Below are positions 34,690-43,560 of a stretch of 64,000 bases of DNA, in pieces. The notes below the pieces were generated by a model that was given only the letters and a program-made list of their open reading frames with translations, was not told where the DNA came from and made no database searches. This DNA comes from Chloroflexota bacterium (lineage in GTDB: Bacteria > Chloroflexota > Anaerolineae > Aggregatilineales > Phototrophicaceae), in contig JAPOSR010000054.1 in NCBI GenBank assembly GCA_026709625.1, positions 1-64,000 of the forward strand, written 5' to 3'. Each line of letters opens with the position of its first letter. Position 1 is the first letter of the stretch. The translations under genes and the position numbers were made by a program.

Positions 34690-37548
34690 ATGCAGTTCAC
34701 AGCGCCAGCTGCGGTTCTTTTGCTGGTTATATTGCTGCCACTGCTTTGGCTGATCGGCTTCCCGCGCCATGCGTTTCGCCGCCGCCGCGATATCAGCAGT
34801 CTGCTGCTGCGCTCGCTAATTGTGACGCTGCTGGTGTTTGCGCTGGCGGGCTTGCAGCAAGTGGGCGCGGTCGAAAGGCTGGCGGTTGTTTTTCTGGTCG
34901 ATGCCTCCGACAGCATGGGCAGCGATGCCGAATCTGCCCAGTTGGACTTTTTGCGGGGGGCGCTGGCAAACAAACCGCACGCTGATGAATGGGCGCTGCT
35001 GGTCTTTGGCGACGATGCCGTGCCCGAGCGAGATTTCAGCGCGCTTGGCGAGATTGAAGGCATCGCATCCACGCCGAGCGCCAGTGGCACCAATATCGCC
35101 AAAGCTTTGCAAACCGCGCTGGCTATGTTCCCGCCCGATGCCACTCGCCGCATCGTCATGTTGAGCGACGGCATCGCGACAAGTGGCGATGCCCTGGCTC
35201 GCGCGCAACGGGCTGCCGCAGCTGGCGTCGAGATCAGTTATGTGCCGTATGTCCGCGAGCCAGCGCCTGATGTGCGGATCCGCTCTCTCGATGCGCCCGG
35301 CCGAGTCGCCCAAGAGCAAGCCTTTGATATCGCCGTTAGCATCGAGGCCGACATCGACACCCCGGCCACGTTGCTGGTCTTTTCTGGTGGCGAGCTGATT
35401 TATGATGAGCAACTGGACCTGCAAGCGGGCGAAAATCGCTACAGCTTGACTCAGCATAGCGGCAAAAGCGGCTTTCTTGATTTCACCGCCCAGGTCATTG
35501 TGCCGGGCGAAAACGACCATTTCGCGCAGAACAACCAGCTGGGCGCATTCAGCCAGGTTATTGGTCCGGCGCGCGTCTTGCTCATCAGCGCCGAGCCAGC
35601 CGAGACGCAGTTTTTGCTGCCGGCGCTCGAGCAGGCGGGCTTGCAGGTCGAGCAAGCGCCACCGCACATGCTGCCGGTGAATATGGCTGAACTGGCTGAT
35701 TACAAGAGCGTCGTCGTGGCGAATGTGCCAGCCACTGAGCTGAGCCGCGTCCAGATGAGCCTGCTGGACACCTATGTCAGCGACATCGGCGGCGGATTGG
35801 TCATGATCGGCGGTCCGCAGAGTTATGCGCCTGGCGGATATTACCAGACGCCGCTGGAACGCGCGCTGCCGGTGGATATGCAGATCAAAGACCAGCGCCG
35901 TCTGCCGCAGTTGACAATCGCCTACTTGATCGACCGTTCGGGCAGTATGGGGCAGGCGGGCCGCAGCGGCGTGCCCAACCTGGAATTGGCGAAGCGCGCC
36001 ATCGTGCTCTCGCTGGAGTTGCTGCAAGCCAGCGACCGCGCCGCTATCGGCACTTTCGACACGGGTGGCGCCTGGGTTGTGCCCTTCCAGCAAGTCAACG
36101 ATGCCCAAGCCATGATCGCCATGACCAACTCCATTCGCTCGGGCGGCGGCACCGACATCCTGGCGGGCTTGAGGCTGGTCGAGCGCGATATAAAAGAAGA
36201 GCCATCGCAGCTCAAACACCTGATCTTGCTGACAGACGGCGGCGCGAACTCGACTGGACTGGTGGAGTTGACCGAATCGCTGCATGCGGAACATGGCGTC
36301 ACGCTTTCGTCAATCGCTATCGGGCGCAATCCGGGCGCATTCCTGCAGCCCATGGCTGAAGCCGGGCAGGGCAACTATTACCGCGTCGCCAATGTCGAGG
36401 AGATCCCGCTCATCTTTGCGCAAGAGACTGTCTTGGCCTCGCGTTCCTACATCGTTGAAGAGACATTCACGCCGCGCGTAACCGGCAGCAGCGCGATTTT
36501 GGATGGCATCGGCGCGCTGCCACCGCTGCGTGGCTATGTCGCGTCCACGCCGAAGACCGCCGCCCAGCGCATTCTCAGCGGGCCCGAGCCCTACGCCGAC
36601 CCAATCTTGGCAGCCTGGCAATATGGTTTGGGCAGGGTGGTCGCCTTTACCGCCGATGCCAACGCGCGTTGGGCGAATGAATGGGTCGTATGGGAAGATT
36701 TCTCGCGCTTTTGGGGACAAGCTGTGACGTGGAGCATCAACGCCGGCGCCAACGAAAACCTGGAAACAAGCATCGTGCTCGAAGACGAGCGAGCGCGGAT
36801 TGTCGTCGATGCGCGGGACGAGACCGGCGGCTTCTTGGACGGCTTGGCGCTCGATGGCGCGGTGCTCAATCCAAATGGCAACAGCCTGCGCCTGGGCCTG
36901 CAGCAGACTGCGCCTGGCCGCTATGAAGCCAGCTTCAGGCCGGGGCGCGAAGGCGCTTATTTCCTCAACATCAGCGGCGAGGCGGCTGCGGAGGCTGGCG
37001 CCGCGCCCTTGACTGATCTTAAGGGCTGGGTGCGCTCCTATTCGCCGGAATACCTGCCACATACGGGTGGCGAGGCGCTGCTGGCGGATCTGGCGGAGGC
37101 GACAGGCGGGCGCAACCTGGCTGATGCGCCGCAGGCAGTCTTCGCGCACAACCTGGGCGAGCGGCAAGCTGCCAATGATATCTGGGAGAGTCTGATCTTG
37201 CTGGCGCTGCTGTTGCTGCCGCTGGATATCGCGCTGCGCCGGCTGATCATCACACGAGGCGATTTGCAACGCTTGCGGGCATTCGCAACCGGGCGCGGGA
37301 CGCGGCAGGCTCGCTCGCAGCAGATGCAGGCGCTCTTCAGCGCGCGCAGCCGCAGCCGCGAGACGACTGGTTATGGCGCAGATCTGCCCGATGGCTTGCG
37401 TCCACCCGCTGGCGACAGCCCGGCACCAGTCTCTCAGCAAGCCAGCCCGCGCCGGTCTGCGCGTGAGCCGGAGTTCATGCAACCGCCGGACGATCAACCC
37501 AATCTGGGCGCGCGTCTGCTGGAACGCAAAGGACGGCGGAGCGATTAG
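34690..37548 (+). CDS. Double VWA-domain membrane protein with glutamine-amidotransferase-like core
   Basis: A 952-aa protein. Two N-terminal membrane helices (~5-20, ~40-58) are followed by a first von Willebrand A domain (~66-200) with the metal site DASDS. A GATase1-like middle domain (~280-400) follows, then a second VWA domain (~405-590) with metal site DRSGS. A beta-rich outside region comes next, then a last membrane helix (~840-858) and a basic cytoplasmic tail ending ERKGRRSD. It resembles the Chloroflexota/actinobacterial VWA-glutamine amidotransferase proteins and BatA/B-like proteins. Metal-dependent ligand binding outside the cell is likely; the partner is unknown. Its last nine codons are duplicated at 40097-40124. 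Confidence 0.88.
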   Translation: MQFTAPAAVLLLVILLPLLWLIGFPRHAFRRRRDISSLLLRSLIVTLLVFALAGLQQVGAVERLAVVFLVDASDSMGSDAESAQLDFLRGALANKPHADEWALLVFGDDAVPERDFSALGEIEGIASTPSASGTNIAKALQTALAMFPPDATRRIVMLSDGIATSGDALARAQRAAAAGVEISYVPYVREPAPDVRIRSLDAPGRVAQEQAFDIAVSIEADIDTPATLLVFSGGELIYDEQLDLQAGENRYSLTQHSGKSGFLDFTAQVIVPGENDHFAQNNQLGAFSQVIGPARVLLISAEPAETQFLLPALEQAGLQVEQAPPHMLPVNMAELADYKSVVVANVPATELSRVQMSLLDTYVSDIGGGLVMIGGPQSYAPGGYYQTPLERALPVDMQIKDQRRLPQLTIAYLIDRSGSMGQAGRSGVPNLELAKRAIVLSLELLQASDRAAIGTFDTGGAWVVPFQQVNDAQAMIAMTNSIRSGGGTDILAGLRLVERDIKEEPSQLKHLILLTDGGANSTGLVELTESLHAEHGVTLSSIAIGRNPGAFLQPMAEAGQGNYYRVANVEEIPLIFAQETVLASRSYIVEETFTPRVTGSSAILDGIGALPPLRGYVASTPKTAAQRILSGPEPYADPILAAWQYGLGRVVAFTADANARWANEWVVWEDFSRFWGQAVTWSINAGANENLETSIVLEDERARIVVDARDETGGFLDGLALDGAVLNPNGNSLRLGLQQTAPGRYEASFRPGREGAYFLNISGEAAAEAGAAPLTDLKGWVRSYSPEYLPHTGGEALLADLAEATGGRNLADAPQAVFAHNLGERQAANDIWESLILLALLLLPLDIALRRLIITRGDLQRLRAFATGRGTRQARSQQMQALFSARSRSRETTGYGADLPDGLRPPAGDSPAPVSQQASPRRSAREPEFMQPPDDQPNLGARLLERKGRRSD
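37521..37548 (+). repeat. Left boundary repeat of the restriction-modification cassette
   Basis: A 28-base sequence at the very end of the VWA gene: GGAACGCAAAGGACGGCGG (19 bases) + three variable bases + GATTAG. It recurs in direct orientation at 40097-40124, at the end of the convergent DinB gene. Confidence 0.9.
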
Positions 37549-37613
37549 ATGGAATACAGAAGGGCTCGCGTGAGATGCTGTGTTACAATTTGGCGTGAGT
37601 TCATTCTCTAGCC

Positions 37614-37629
37614 GGGGAGGTCGGCAATT
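37614..37629 (+). promoter_or_regulatory. Strong ribosome site facing an ATT codon
   Basis: GGGGAGG (37614-37620) lies six bases before ATT (37627). That ATT opens an in-frame extension (ITQIPLPKDS) of the methyltransferase. ATG 37657 has no ribosome site of its own. A TACAAT (37584-37589) is the likely -10. Confidence 0.4.
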
Positions 37630-37656
37630 ACGCAAATACCGTTACCCAAAGATTCG

Positions 37657-39138
37657 ATGCAGGATGTTGAGGTGTTGCGCACTGCATTCACTACGGGCGA
37701 TATGTCTTGCTCCACGGCTCGCACTGCCCTTGAGAGACATTTTGCGCCTTTGTTGAAGCCCACTTCTCGATTTAATCGGAAACTCGTCAGCTATCAAGCT
37801 AACAAGTCGACCAGTACGCATCGTTGGTTCAAATTCAAAGAGGGCTTTTCTGCACAGCTCGTAAAGGAATTTGTTGGGGAATTCGGACTCGGACCCTCAC
37901 AACGTATTTTGGATCCCTTTGCCGGCGTTTCAACGACATTGATGGTTGCCGAAGAATTAGGAATTGACGCAACCGGAATAGAAGTAATGCCAATCGGCGA
38001 GCTGATATGGAAGGCAAAGTCTGGAGCGGCAGAATACGATATAGACCGAATTAGGGAGATTCGCGAATGGGTTGCGAAGACGCTTCCGCAGCGCTCTAGC
38101 CACGGATTCCCGCACATTCCGATAACGCGCCAGGCATTTGATGAAGAGCAAGAAGCTAAGTTGATGTGGTACAAGGAGAGATTCGCGAGTTTCGATGTCG
38201 ATGACAGGACTGGTGATTTGCTAAGATTCGTTTTGGTATCGATTTTGGAAGACATAAGTTATACGAGCAAGGACGGTCAGTTTTTGCGCTGGGACAGTCG
38301 CTCCAACAAGATGCAGATACGCAACCAGCAGCGCATCGCGGAAGGAAAGCAGCCTGTAAAGCAGTTCCACAAGCGCCAAATACTTCATGTGCAGCAAGCA
38401 ATACTAAGGGCGCTGGACTTAATTCTTTTCGATGTCTCACAGTCTGCTAATTTGGCTAATGCTCGAGGTGATCAGGAACTTGTATCTGGATCAGTCTTGG
38501 ACTTGCTGCCAATACAGCCTGCTGACAAATTCGATGCAGTGATTACTTCGCCGCCATACTGTAATCGCTACGATTACACGCGAACATACGCGCTGGAATT
38601 GGCATTTATTGGCGTCGACCAAGAGGCGATCCTCGAACTTAGACAGCGTCTTCTAAGCTGCACAGTGGAAAATCGAACGAAACTCATGCAACTTCGTCAG
38701 GGTTACGCGCAGATCGGTCGCTTGCAGTGTCTTGAGCAAGTGTTGTGTCTGCTCAACGAGCATGACGCATTTCAAGAGATCCTCACAGCCTTGAGAGCGC
38801 GCAGCCATCGTGGTGAAATGAACAACCGCGGCATCATTACCATGGTTGAAGGCTATTTTACGGAAATGGCGGTTGTAATCTTCGAACTCTTCCGAGTTTG
38901 TAAACCAGGCGCATCCGTTGCGCTTGTCAATGACAATGTCCGCTACAGCGGCGAGGTCATACCAGTAGACTTGATACTGACTGACTTCGCAGCCCAGCTT
39001 GGTTTCTGTCCGCAGTACATATATGTTCTTCCGCAGCGAAAGGGAAACAGTAGCCAGCAGATGGGCAAGTACGGCCGTGCGGCGCTCAGAAAGAGCATTA
39101 TGGTATGGAAAAAGCCGATGAGGTCTTATGGCAGTTGA
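37657..39138 (+). CDS. Type II DNA methyltransferase (probable N4-cytosine) of the restriction cassette
   Basis: A 493-aa SAM-dependent DNA methyltransferase. SAM-binding motif I is ILDPFAGVSTTL (~84-95) followed by GIDATGIEV; catalytic motif IV is TSPPYCNRYDY (~297-307), where TSPPY is usual for N4-cytosine and some N6-adenine enzymes. The C-terminal part carries CKPGASVALVNDNVRYSGEVI. Motif I precedes motif IV with a ~200-residue insert, probably the target-recognition region. The start may be ATT 37627 rather than ATG 37657. It overlaps the endonuclease gene by 11 bases. Its GC content is well below that of its neighbours, consistent with transfer. It protects host DNA from the downstream enzyme. 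Confidence 0.9.
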   Translation: MQDVEVLRTAFTTGDMSCSTARTALERHFAPLLKPTSRFNRKLVSYQANKSTSTHRWFKFKEGFSAQLVKEFVGEFGLGPSQRILDPFAGVSTTLMVAEELGIDATGIEVMPIGELIWKAKSGAAEYDIDRIREIREWVAKTLPQRSSHGFPHIPITRQAFDEEQEAKLMWYKERFASFDVDDRTGDLLRFVLVSILEDISYTSKDGQFLRWDSRSNKMQIRNQQRIAEGKQPVKQFHKRQILHVQQAILRALDLILFDVSQSANLANARGDQELVSGSVLDLLPIQPADKFDAVITSPPYCNRYDYTRTYALELAFIGVDQEAILELRQRLLSCTVENRTKLMQLRQGYAQIGRLQCLEQVLCLLNEHDAFQEILTALRARSHRGEMNNRGIITMVEGYFTEMAVVIFELFRVCKPGASVALVNDNVRYSGEVIPVDLILTDFAAQLGFCPQYIYVLPQRKGNSSQQMGKYGRAALRKSIMVWKKPMRSYGS

Positions 39139-40090
39139 CAAGCGGCGCGCGTGGGCTCTCGATCAACTTCAAAAGAGCCTGTTCTTTCATCAGCGACTTC
39201 ATGACTGGGGACTGATCGAGGTTGCTAAGGAAATTGAAGAAATCTCTGGTGAGAACCTGGAATGGGACTTGCAGACACTGGACATATCGAACTTCGCCTG
39301 GAATAGAGTTATCCATTCCGGAATAAAGCCGATCCTTGTCTTCGCGCATCCCGAAGTGTTGCGGACAGTTCCCAAAGCCGTAAGCTACTACCGAATGCTG
39401 AGCATGGTTTCACAGAAGTCCATGAACCAATTGGGAATGGCTACAGGGCGATTCGAGCAAGGCGACAAGACACCTAAGTCCAACTTGGCCACGAGGATTG
39501 CTAAGAGGGTCAACTCTGTCATTTGTGCGCTCATTGAGAGTGAACACAGAATTGAGCGACGCGAGTTTGACATTTGGCGCGGAATGGCGGCAGGGTCTCA
39601 GGCTCAGGGATCATGGCAGAATCGGAAGGGCGATGTCGCCGAAGCGATTCTACGCGAGGACTTACTCGCACAATTGAAGAGGTTGCGTCTAGTCGATCCA
39701 GAATTCTCAATTGATTTGCAGCAACGAAATGCACTGCTCGAATTGCATGATGGAAGAATAGTGCGGCTGGGTTCAGAACCCGATATCTTGATTCGGGACA
39801 GTTTTAGAATACAGGCTGCTGTCGAAATAAAGGGCGGGATAGATCCTGCTGGAGTTCTTGAACGCGTAGGCGCAGCGATAAAAAGCTTGAGCCGCGCCAA
39901 AGAAGAGAGCCCTGGCGCAATCACGATTTTATTGATATCTGCTACTTCAATGTCGGACCAAGCCGAGCGAGATATTCTCTCAAACAGAAGCAATGTCAAT
40001 TACTGGTTTACTGTTGAAGACATTCTGCAGAATTCGGAAGTAAAACAGAACTATTACAGTTTGATGGGTCTTGGCCACGAAGTCAAATAA
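39128..40090 (+). CDS. Type II restriction endonuclease (possibly XcyI-like)
   Basis: A 320-aa protein read with an 11-base overlap from the methyltransferase, the usual layout of a type II system. A PD-(D/E)XK core is visible at ~218-238: EPDILIRD, then AAVEIKGG. The rest is alpha-helical with basic patches. Layout and length fit the XcyI/Cfr9I family (cutting CCCGGG), but this is a weak recollection of family style, not a match I can verify. Low GC, like the methyltransferase. The cassette ends within seven bases of the stop at the right boundary repeat. Confidence 0.85.
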   Translation: MAVDKRRAWALDQLQKSLFFHQRLHDWGLIEVAKEIEEISGENLEWDLQTLDISNFAWNRVIHSGIKPILVFAHPEVLRTVPKAVSYYRMLSMVSQKSMNQLGMATGRFEQGDKTPKSNLATRIAKRVNSVICALIESEHRIERREFDIWRGMAAGSQAQGSWQNRKGDVAEAILREDLLAQLKRLRLVDPEFSIDLQQRNALLELHDGRIVRLGSEPDILIRDSFRIQAAVEIKGGIDPAGVLERVGAAIKSLSRAKEESPGAITILLISATSMSDQAERDILSNRSNVNYWFTVEDILQNSEVKQNYYSLMGLGHEVK

Positions 40091-40096
40091 TCTTTC

Positions 40097-40124
40097 GGAA
40101 CGCAAAGGACGGCGGGATGATTAG
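40097..40124 (+). repeat. Right boundary repeat of the restriction-modification cassette
   Basis: Direct repeat of 37521-37548 with three adjacent differences. Its GATTAG contains the stop codon of the DinB gene (40121-40123, minus strand). Confidence 0.9.
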
Positions 40125-40600
40125 CCAGCAGGGTCCGCCGCTTCATCCAAAAATATCGGAAAATCCAATTCGCCGGGCGAGCATCCAAGGGTGGTCAGCA
40201 GCGCCGCGCACTCCGCCCGATGCTGGGTGCCATGATTCACCACATGCCACAGGCAATGCCAGACCAGCCGCCGCCGTCTGCCGCCAGCGCCGACATACGT
40301 GAACTCTCGCTGCAGGTCGCTTTCGCCCAGACTGCGCAGGTAGCGCCAGAATTCGTCTTTTTCACGCCGCCACAGCTTTTGCACCGCCATCAGGTCGGCG
40401 CAGTCGTCTGGCTGCAAAAAGTCGGTGAATTGGCCGCGGGTCATCAGCATGCGCCAGGCTCTTTGCGCTTCGCAGATATGCGCCAGCGTCGCCAAGAGCT
40501 CTTGCGGGGGCGCATTCTCTAGGCGCGCCGCCGCCGCCAGCAATCGCTCGGTCGCCCAGTCATGATAGTCAAACAGCAGAGTGAGGTCGGCAAGTCGCAC
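40121..40600 (-). CDS. DinB-family protein
   Basis: A 159-aa four-helix-bundle DinB protein. LLFDYHDWATERLLAAA (first metal His) and LLATLAHICEAQRAWRMLM fit the family. The C-terminal HVVNHGTQHRAECAALLTTLG supplies the remaining His pair. The family often works with small thiols. GTG 40600 is the start. It differs clearly from the DinB at 8967. Before the cassette arrived, its stop and the VWA stop overlapped in TTAG. Confidence 0.9.
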   Translation of the reverse strand: MRLADLTLLFDYHDWATERLLAAAARLENAPPQELLATLAHICEAQRAWRMLMTRGQFTDFLQPDDCADLMAVQKLWRREKDEFWRYLRSLGESDLQREFTYVGAGGRRRRLVWHCLWHVVNHGTQHRAECAALLTTLGCSPGELDFPIFLDEAADPAG

Positions 40601-40609
40601 AGGATGCGC

Positions 40610-40849
40610 CTATCTGTTTGCCTGGGTCAAAAACACCGGGATTCCATAGCGCCCGGTAGACTGCCCGAGGTCGGTGAGCGGCACCGCGCATTCGCCCATT
40701 TGTTGGTAGCATAGCGCGACTTGACCGCCGTCGATGCAGGCACCGACCCTTTTGCAACGAGAATCGCGCCAGTATAACACAGCCAATGCCAAGATAGGCG
40801 TGAAAACATAGCCGCCACAGAGGGCTGGGGCAGGGGCGGATTGATTCAA
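40610..40849 (-). CDS. Small hypothetical protein, 79 aa
   Basis: An open frame nine bases upstream of the DinB gene on the same strand. It has one hydrophobic stretch (YVFTPILALAVLYW, ~14-27), then a Cys-containing tail (GACIDGGQVALCYQQMGECAVPL). No family recognised. The close spacing to DinB supports translation, but base composition is ambiguous. If it is not real, 40601-40990 is a 390-base gap with no other visible feature besides a short GATTGATTCAATC palindrome. Confidence 0.35.
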   Translation of the reverse strand: MNQSAPAPALCGGYVFTPILALAVLYWRDSRCKRVGACIDGGQVALCYQQMGECAVPLTDLGQSTGRYGIPVFLTQANR

Positions 40850-40990
40850 TCGCCCGCTTAATCTTTCCGGGCAGGAATGTCCCTACAGTCCTGTACGACT
40901 CGATTTTTTCTATGCCTCACTTGAACTTACTGAGAATGCCCGGCTTGATGGTAAAATCGTCAGGCAGGTTTCGTATGCAAAGGTGGCGCG

Positions 40991-42055
40991 ATGTCCATAC
41001 TAGCGAGCCTGGCAGCAATCATCGTGGCGATATTCGCTTTGGCGCTGCTGACAGACAAGTTCTTTATCCCGAGCCTGGATAAAATCTCCCGCCGGCTGCA
41101 GCTGTCTGACGAAGTCGCGGGCGCGTCGCTGATGGCGATAGGCTCGTCCGCGCCCGAGTTGGCGATCGCGCTGTTGGCTTTGTTTACGAGCGGCGGCGCG
41201 CATAGCGATGTCGGCATCGGCACGATTGTTGGCTCGGCGGTCTTCAACATTTTGGTGATTACCGGCTTGTCGGCGGTGGTGGCGGGCGGCTTCCGCGTCC
41301 ACATTTTCGCTGTGCGCCGCGATATAATCGCTTATCTGGTGGCTATCGGCTATCTCGCGCTGGTCTTCTCCGATGGTCAAGTCGCGCCGATGGAAGCGCT
41401 GGCTGGCTTGGGTCTGTATGGCGTGTATTTGATTGTGCTGGCGCGTTTGCAGGTCCCGCAGAAAGCGGACGACTTGGCGGAGCGCCCGCCGCCCCCCGCC
41501 CCGCCCAGCCATGATCATCCCAGTCCAAGCGCATGGCGGCGTGTCGAAGCGCTGCTGGCGTCGCTGCTGCGGCTCATCACGGGCGACCCTCATCAACATT
41601 ACCTGCGCGCATTTGTGGTGTCTATCGCGCTGATCGTGCTGCTCAGCTACTTGTTGGTCGAAGCGACAATAGTTTTTGCGACAGGCATTGGCATTCCGCC
41701 GGTCATCGTGGCTTTGACTCTGCTGGCGGCAGGCACATCCGCCCCCGATCTGATGTCGTCGCTGGAAGTCGCCCGCGCTGGCCGTGGTGGCATGGCTTTG
41801 GCAAACGCGGTCGGATCAAACACCTTCGATTTGCTGATCGGCCTGGGTTTGCCCTGGATCATCGCAATGAGCGTGTTGGGCGAGTCGAGCATCCATGTCG
41901 GCACCGACGACCTGTGGATGTCCATTGGCATGCTGGTGATCACAACTTTGATTCTCTTCATTTTCCTGGAGATACAGCGCTTGCTGAGTCGCCGCGGGGG
42001 CTGGCTGCTGCTGCTGCTTTATGGCGGCTTCATCTTGTATACATTGCTTGCATGA
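40991..42055 (+). CDS. Sodium/calcium exchanger (CaCA family)
   Basis: A 354-aa antiporter with two sets of five helices and both alpha-repeats: MAIGSSAPELAIALLAL..DVGIGTIVGSAVFNI (~54-90) and LAAGTSAPDLMSSLEVAR..ALANAVGSNTFDLLIGLG (~245-285). It resembles K+-dependent exchangers in its GSSAPE/GTSAPD motifs. The central loop is Pro-rich (~160-195). It exports Ca2+ using the Na+ or H+ gradient. Directly followed (10 bases) by the membrane polyferredoxin. Confidence 0.95.
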   Translation: MSILASLAAIIVAIFALALLTDKFFIPSLDKISRRLQLSDEVAGASLMAIGSSAPELAIALLALFTSGGAHSDVGIGTIVGSAVFNILVITGLSAVVAGGFRVHIFAVRRDIIAYLVAIGYLALVFSDGQVAPMEALAGLGLYGVYLIVLARLQVPQKADDLAERPPPPAPPSHDHPSPSAWRRVEALLASLLRLITGDPHQHYLRAFVVSIALIVLLSYLLVEATIVFATGIGIPPVIVALTLLAAGTSAPDLMSSLEVARAGRGGMALANAVGSNTFDLLIGLGLPWIIAMSVLGESSIHVGTDDLWMSIGMLVITTLILFIFLEIQRLLSRRGGWLLLLLYGGFILYTLLA

Positions 42056-42065
42056 GGGAAATCGC

Positions 42066-43556
42066 ATGAAAGCCGAACAGCGGCGTTTTGTGTCTGGGCG
42101 GGATAGTTTGCGGCTGCCGTTGCTGGGGCCTCTGCTGCTTGGGCGATATGGACGGCTGTTGCTGCAAGCGCCCTTGACTGTGTTGGCGCTGTTGTTGGTG
42201 ATCGACGGCTTTACAGGCCCGCAGTCGGCGGCGCGCAACCTGGCGACTGTTGCGCCATGGGTGCATTATCGAGGGCTGGTTGTGCTGGCGCTGCTGCTGG
42301 CGGGCAACCTGTTTTGCATGGGCTGTCCCTTCACCTTGCCGCGCAGCCTGGCGAAACGCTTGTCCAGCCGCGGCCGGCGCTTTCCCCAGCGGCTGCGCAA
42401 CAAGTGGCTGGCGATCGGCAGCCTGTTCGCGCTCTTTTTCGCCTATGAATCCTTCGATTTGTGGGCTAGCCCGCTGCTGACAGCTTGGTTGATCGTGGCC
42501 TATTTCATCGCGTCGTTTGTGCTGGAAGCCCTCTTCAGCGAGTCGGCATTTTGCAAGTACATTTGCCCGCTGGGCTCTTTTAATATGGTCTACTCGACGC
42601 TGTCGCCGACGCAGATTTCGGTGCGCTCTCACGATACCTGCGCGCAATGCGTGGGCAAAGAATGCGTCAATGGCAGTTATGCGGCGCAGCCCATCATTCG
42701 CATCGACGAGATCACAGCAGACAGCGGCGCGCCTCTGCGCACTGTGCCGGTCGCGCATGGGCCGTCTGGCGCGCTCGGCTGTGGCACAGAGCTTTTTGCC
42801 CCGCAGGTGCAAAGCAACATGGACTGCACAATGTGTCTGGATTGCGTCCGCGCCTGCCCGCACGACAACGCCGGCTTGTTCCTGCGCGCGCCTGGCGGCG
42901 AGTTGGACCAGCCAGACAGCCTGCCGCGCCGCTGGGATATGTCGCTGTTGTTGATCGCGCTGGCTTTTATGGGGCTGTCCAACGCCTTTGGCATGGTGCC
43001 ACCCTATTATGCCTTGCAAGAATGGCTGGCGCTGAATCTGGGCATTGCCAGCGAGTTCGTCATCCTGCTGCTGATATTCGGCGTCTTCAATCTGGCGCTG
43101 CCGGCTCTGGCTGCTGTCGGCGCGGCGTATGCGGGCCGGCAGCTGGGTGGCTTGGGCAGGCGCGCTTCACTGCGCGATACAGCCGCTGCCTTTGCGCCTT
43201 CTTTTGTGCCCATCGGCTTTGGCATCTGGTTCGCGCACTACAGCTTTCACTTCTTGATCGGACCAGGCTTGATTGTGCCCGTCATCCAGGAGTTCCTGGG
43301 CGGGTTTGGCGACTGGGCGACCTGGAGCTTCAGCCTCGAGACCAACATCATCGGCTTGCTGCAAGCTGCCGCTTTGGTCAGCGGCTTTGTGTGGAGCCTG
43401 CGTCTGGCGCAAAAGACGGCGCTGCGGCTGTATCGGCGCAAAGCCACGCCGGGCCTGCTGCCTTGGGCGCTGCTGCACTTGCTGCTGATGCTGGCGGCTT
43501 GGCAGATCTTCACGCTGCCGATGGAAATGCGCGGCACTTTGTCGCTCTTTGGCTAG
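42066..43556 (+). CDS. Membrane polyferredoxin (NapH/NosR-like 4Fe-4S protein)
   Basis: A 496-aa protein with about 10 membrane helices in two groups around a cytoplasmic loop bearing two Fe-S motifs. It has FCMGCPF (~81-87) and CKYICPLGS (~160-168) helix-end CxxCP-like motifs as in NosR, CcoG and NapH. The loop carries CAQCVGKEC and then CTMCLDCVRACPHD (a classic 4Fe-4S motif). It probably passes electrons across or along the membrane; the partner is not in the window. ATG 42066 with GAGGG upstream is chosen over the longer frame from 42021. Co-transcribed with the exchanger. Confidence 0.88.
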   Translation: MKAEQRRFVSGRDSLRLPLLGPLLLGRYGRLLLQAPLTVLALLLVIDGFTGPQSAARNLATVAPWVHYRGLVVLALLLAGNLFCMGCPFTLPRSLAKRLSSRGRRFPQRLRNKWLAIGSLFALFFAYESFDLWASPLLTAWLIVAYFIASFVLEALFSESAFCKYICPLGSFNMVYSTLSPTQISVRSHDTCAQCVGKECVNGSYAAQPIIRIDEITADSGAPLRTVPVAHGPSGALGCGTELFAPQVQSNMDCTMCLDCVRACPHDNAGLFLRAPGGELDQPDSLPRRWDMSLLLIALAFMGLSNAFGMVPPYYALQEWLALNLGIASEFVILLLIFGVFNLALPALAAVGAAYAGRQLGGLGRRASLRDTAAAFAPSFVPIGFGIWFAHYSFHFLIGPGLIVPVIQEFLGGFGDWATWSFSLETNIIGLLQAAALVSGFVWSLRLAQKTALRLYRRKATPGLLPWALLHLLLMLAAWQIFTLPMEMRGTLSLFG

Positions 43557-43560
43557 AGGC

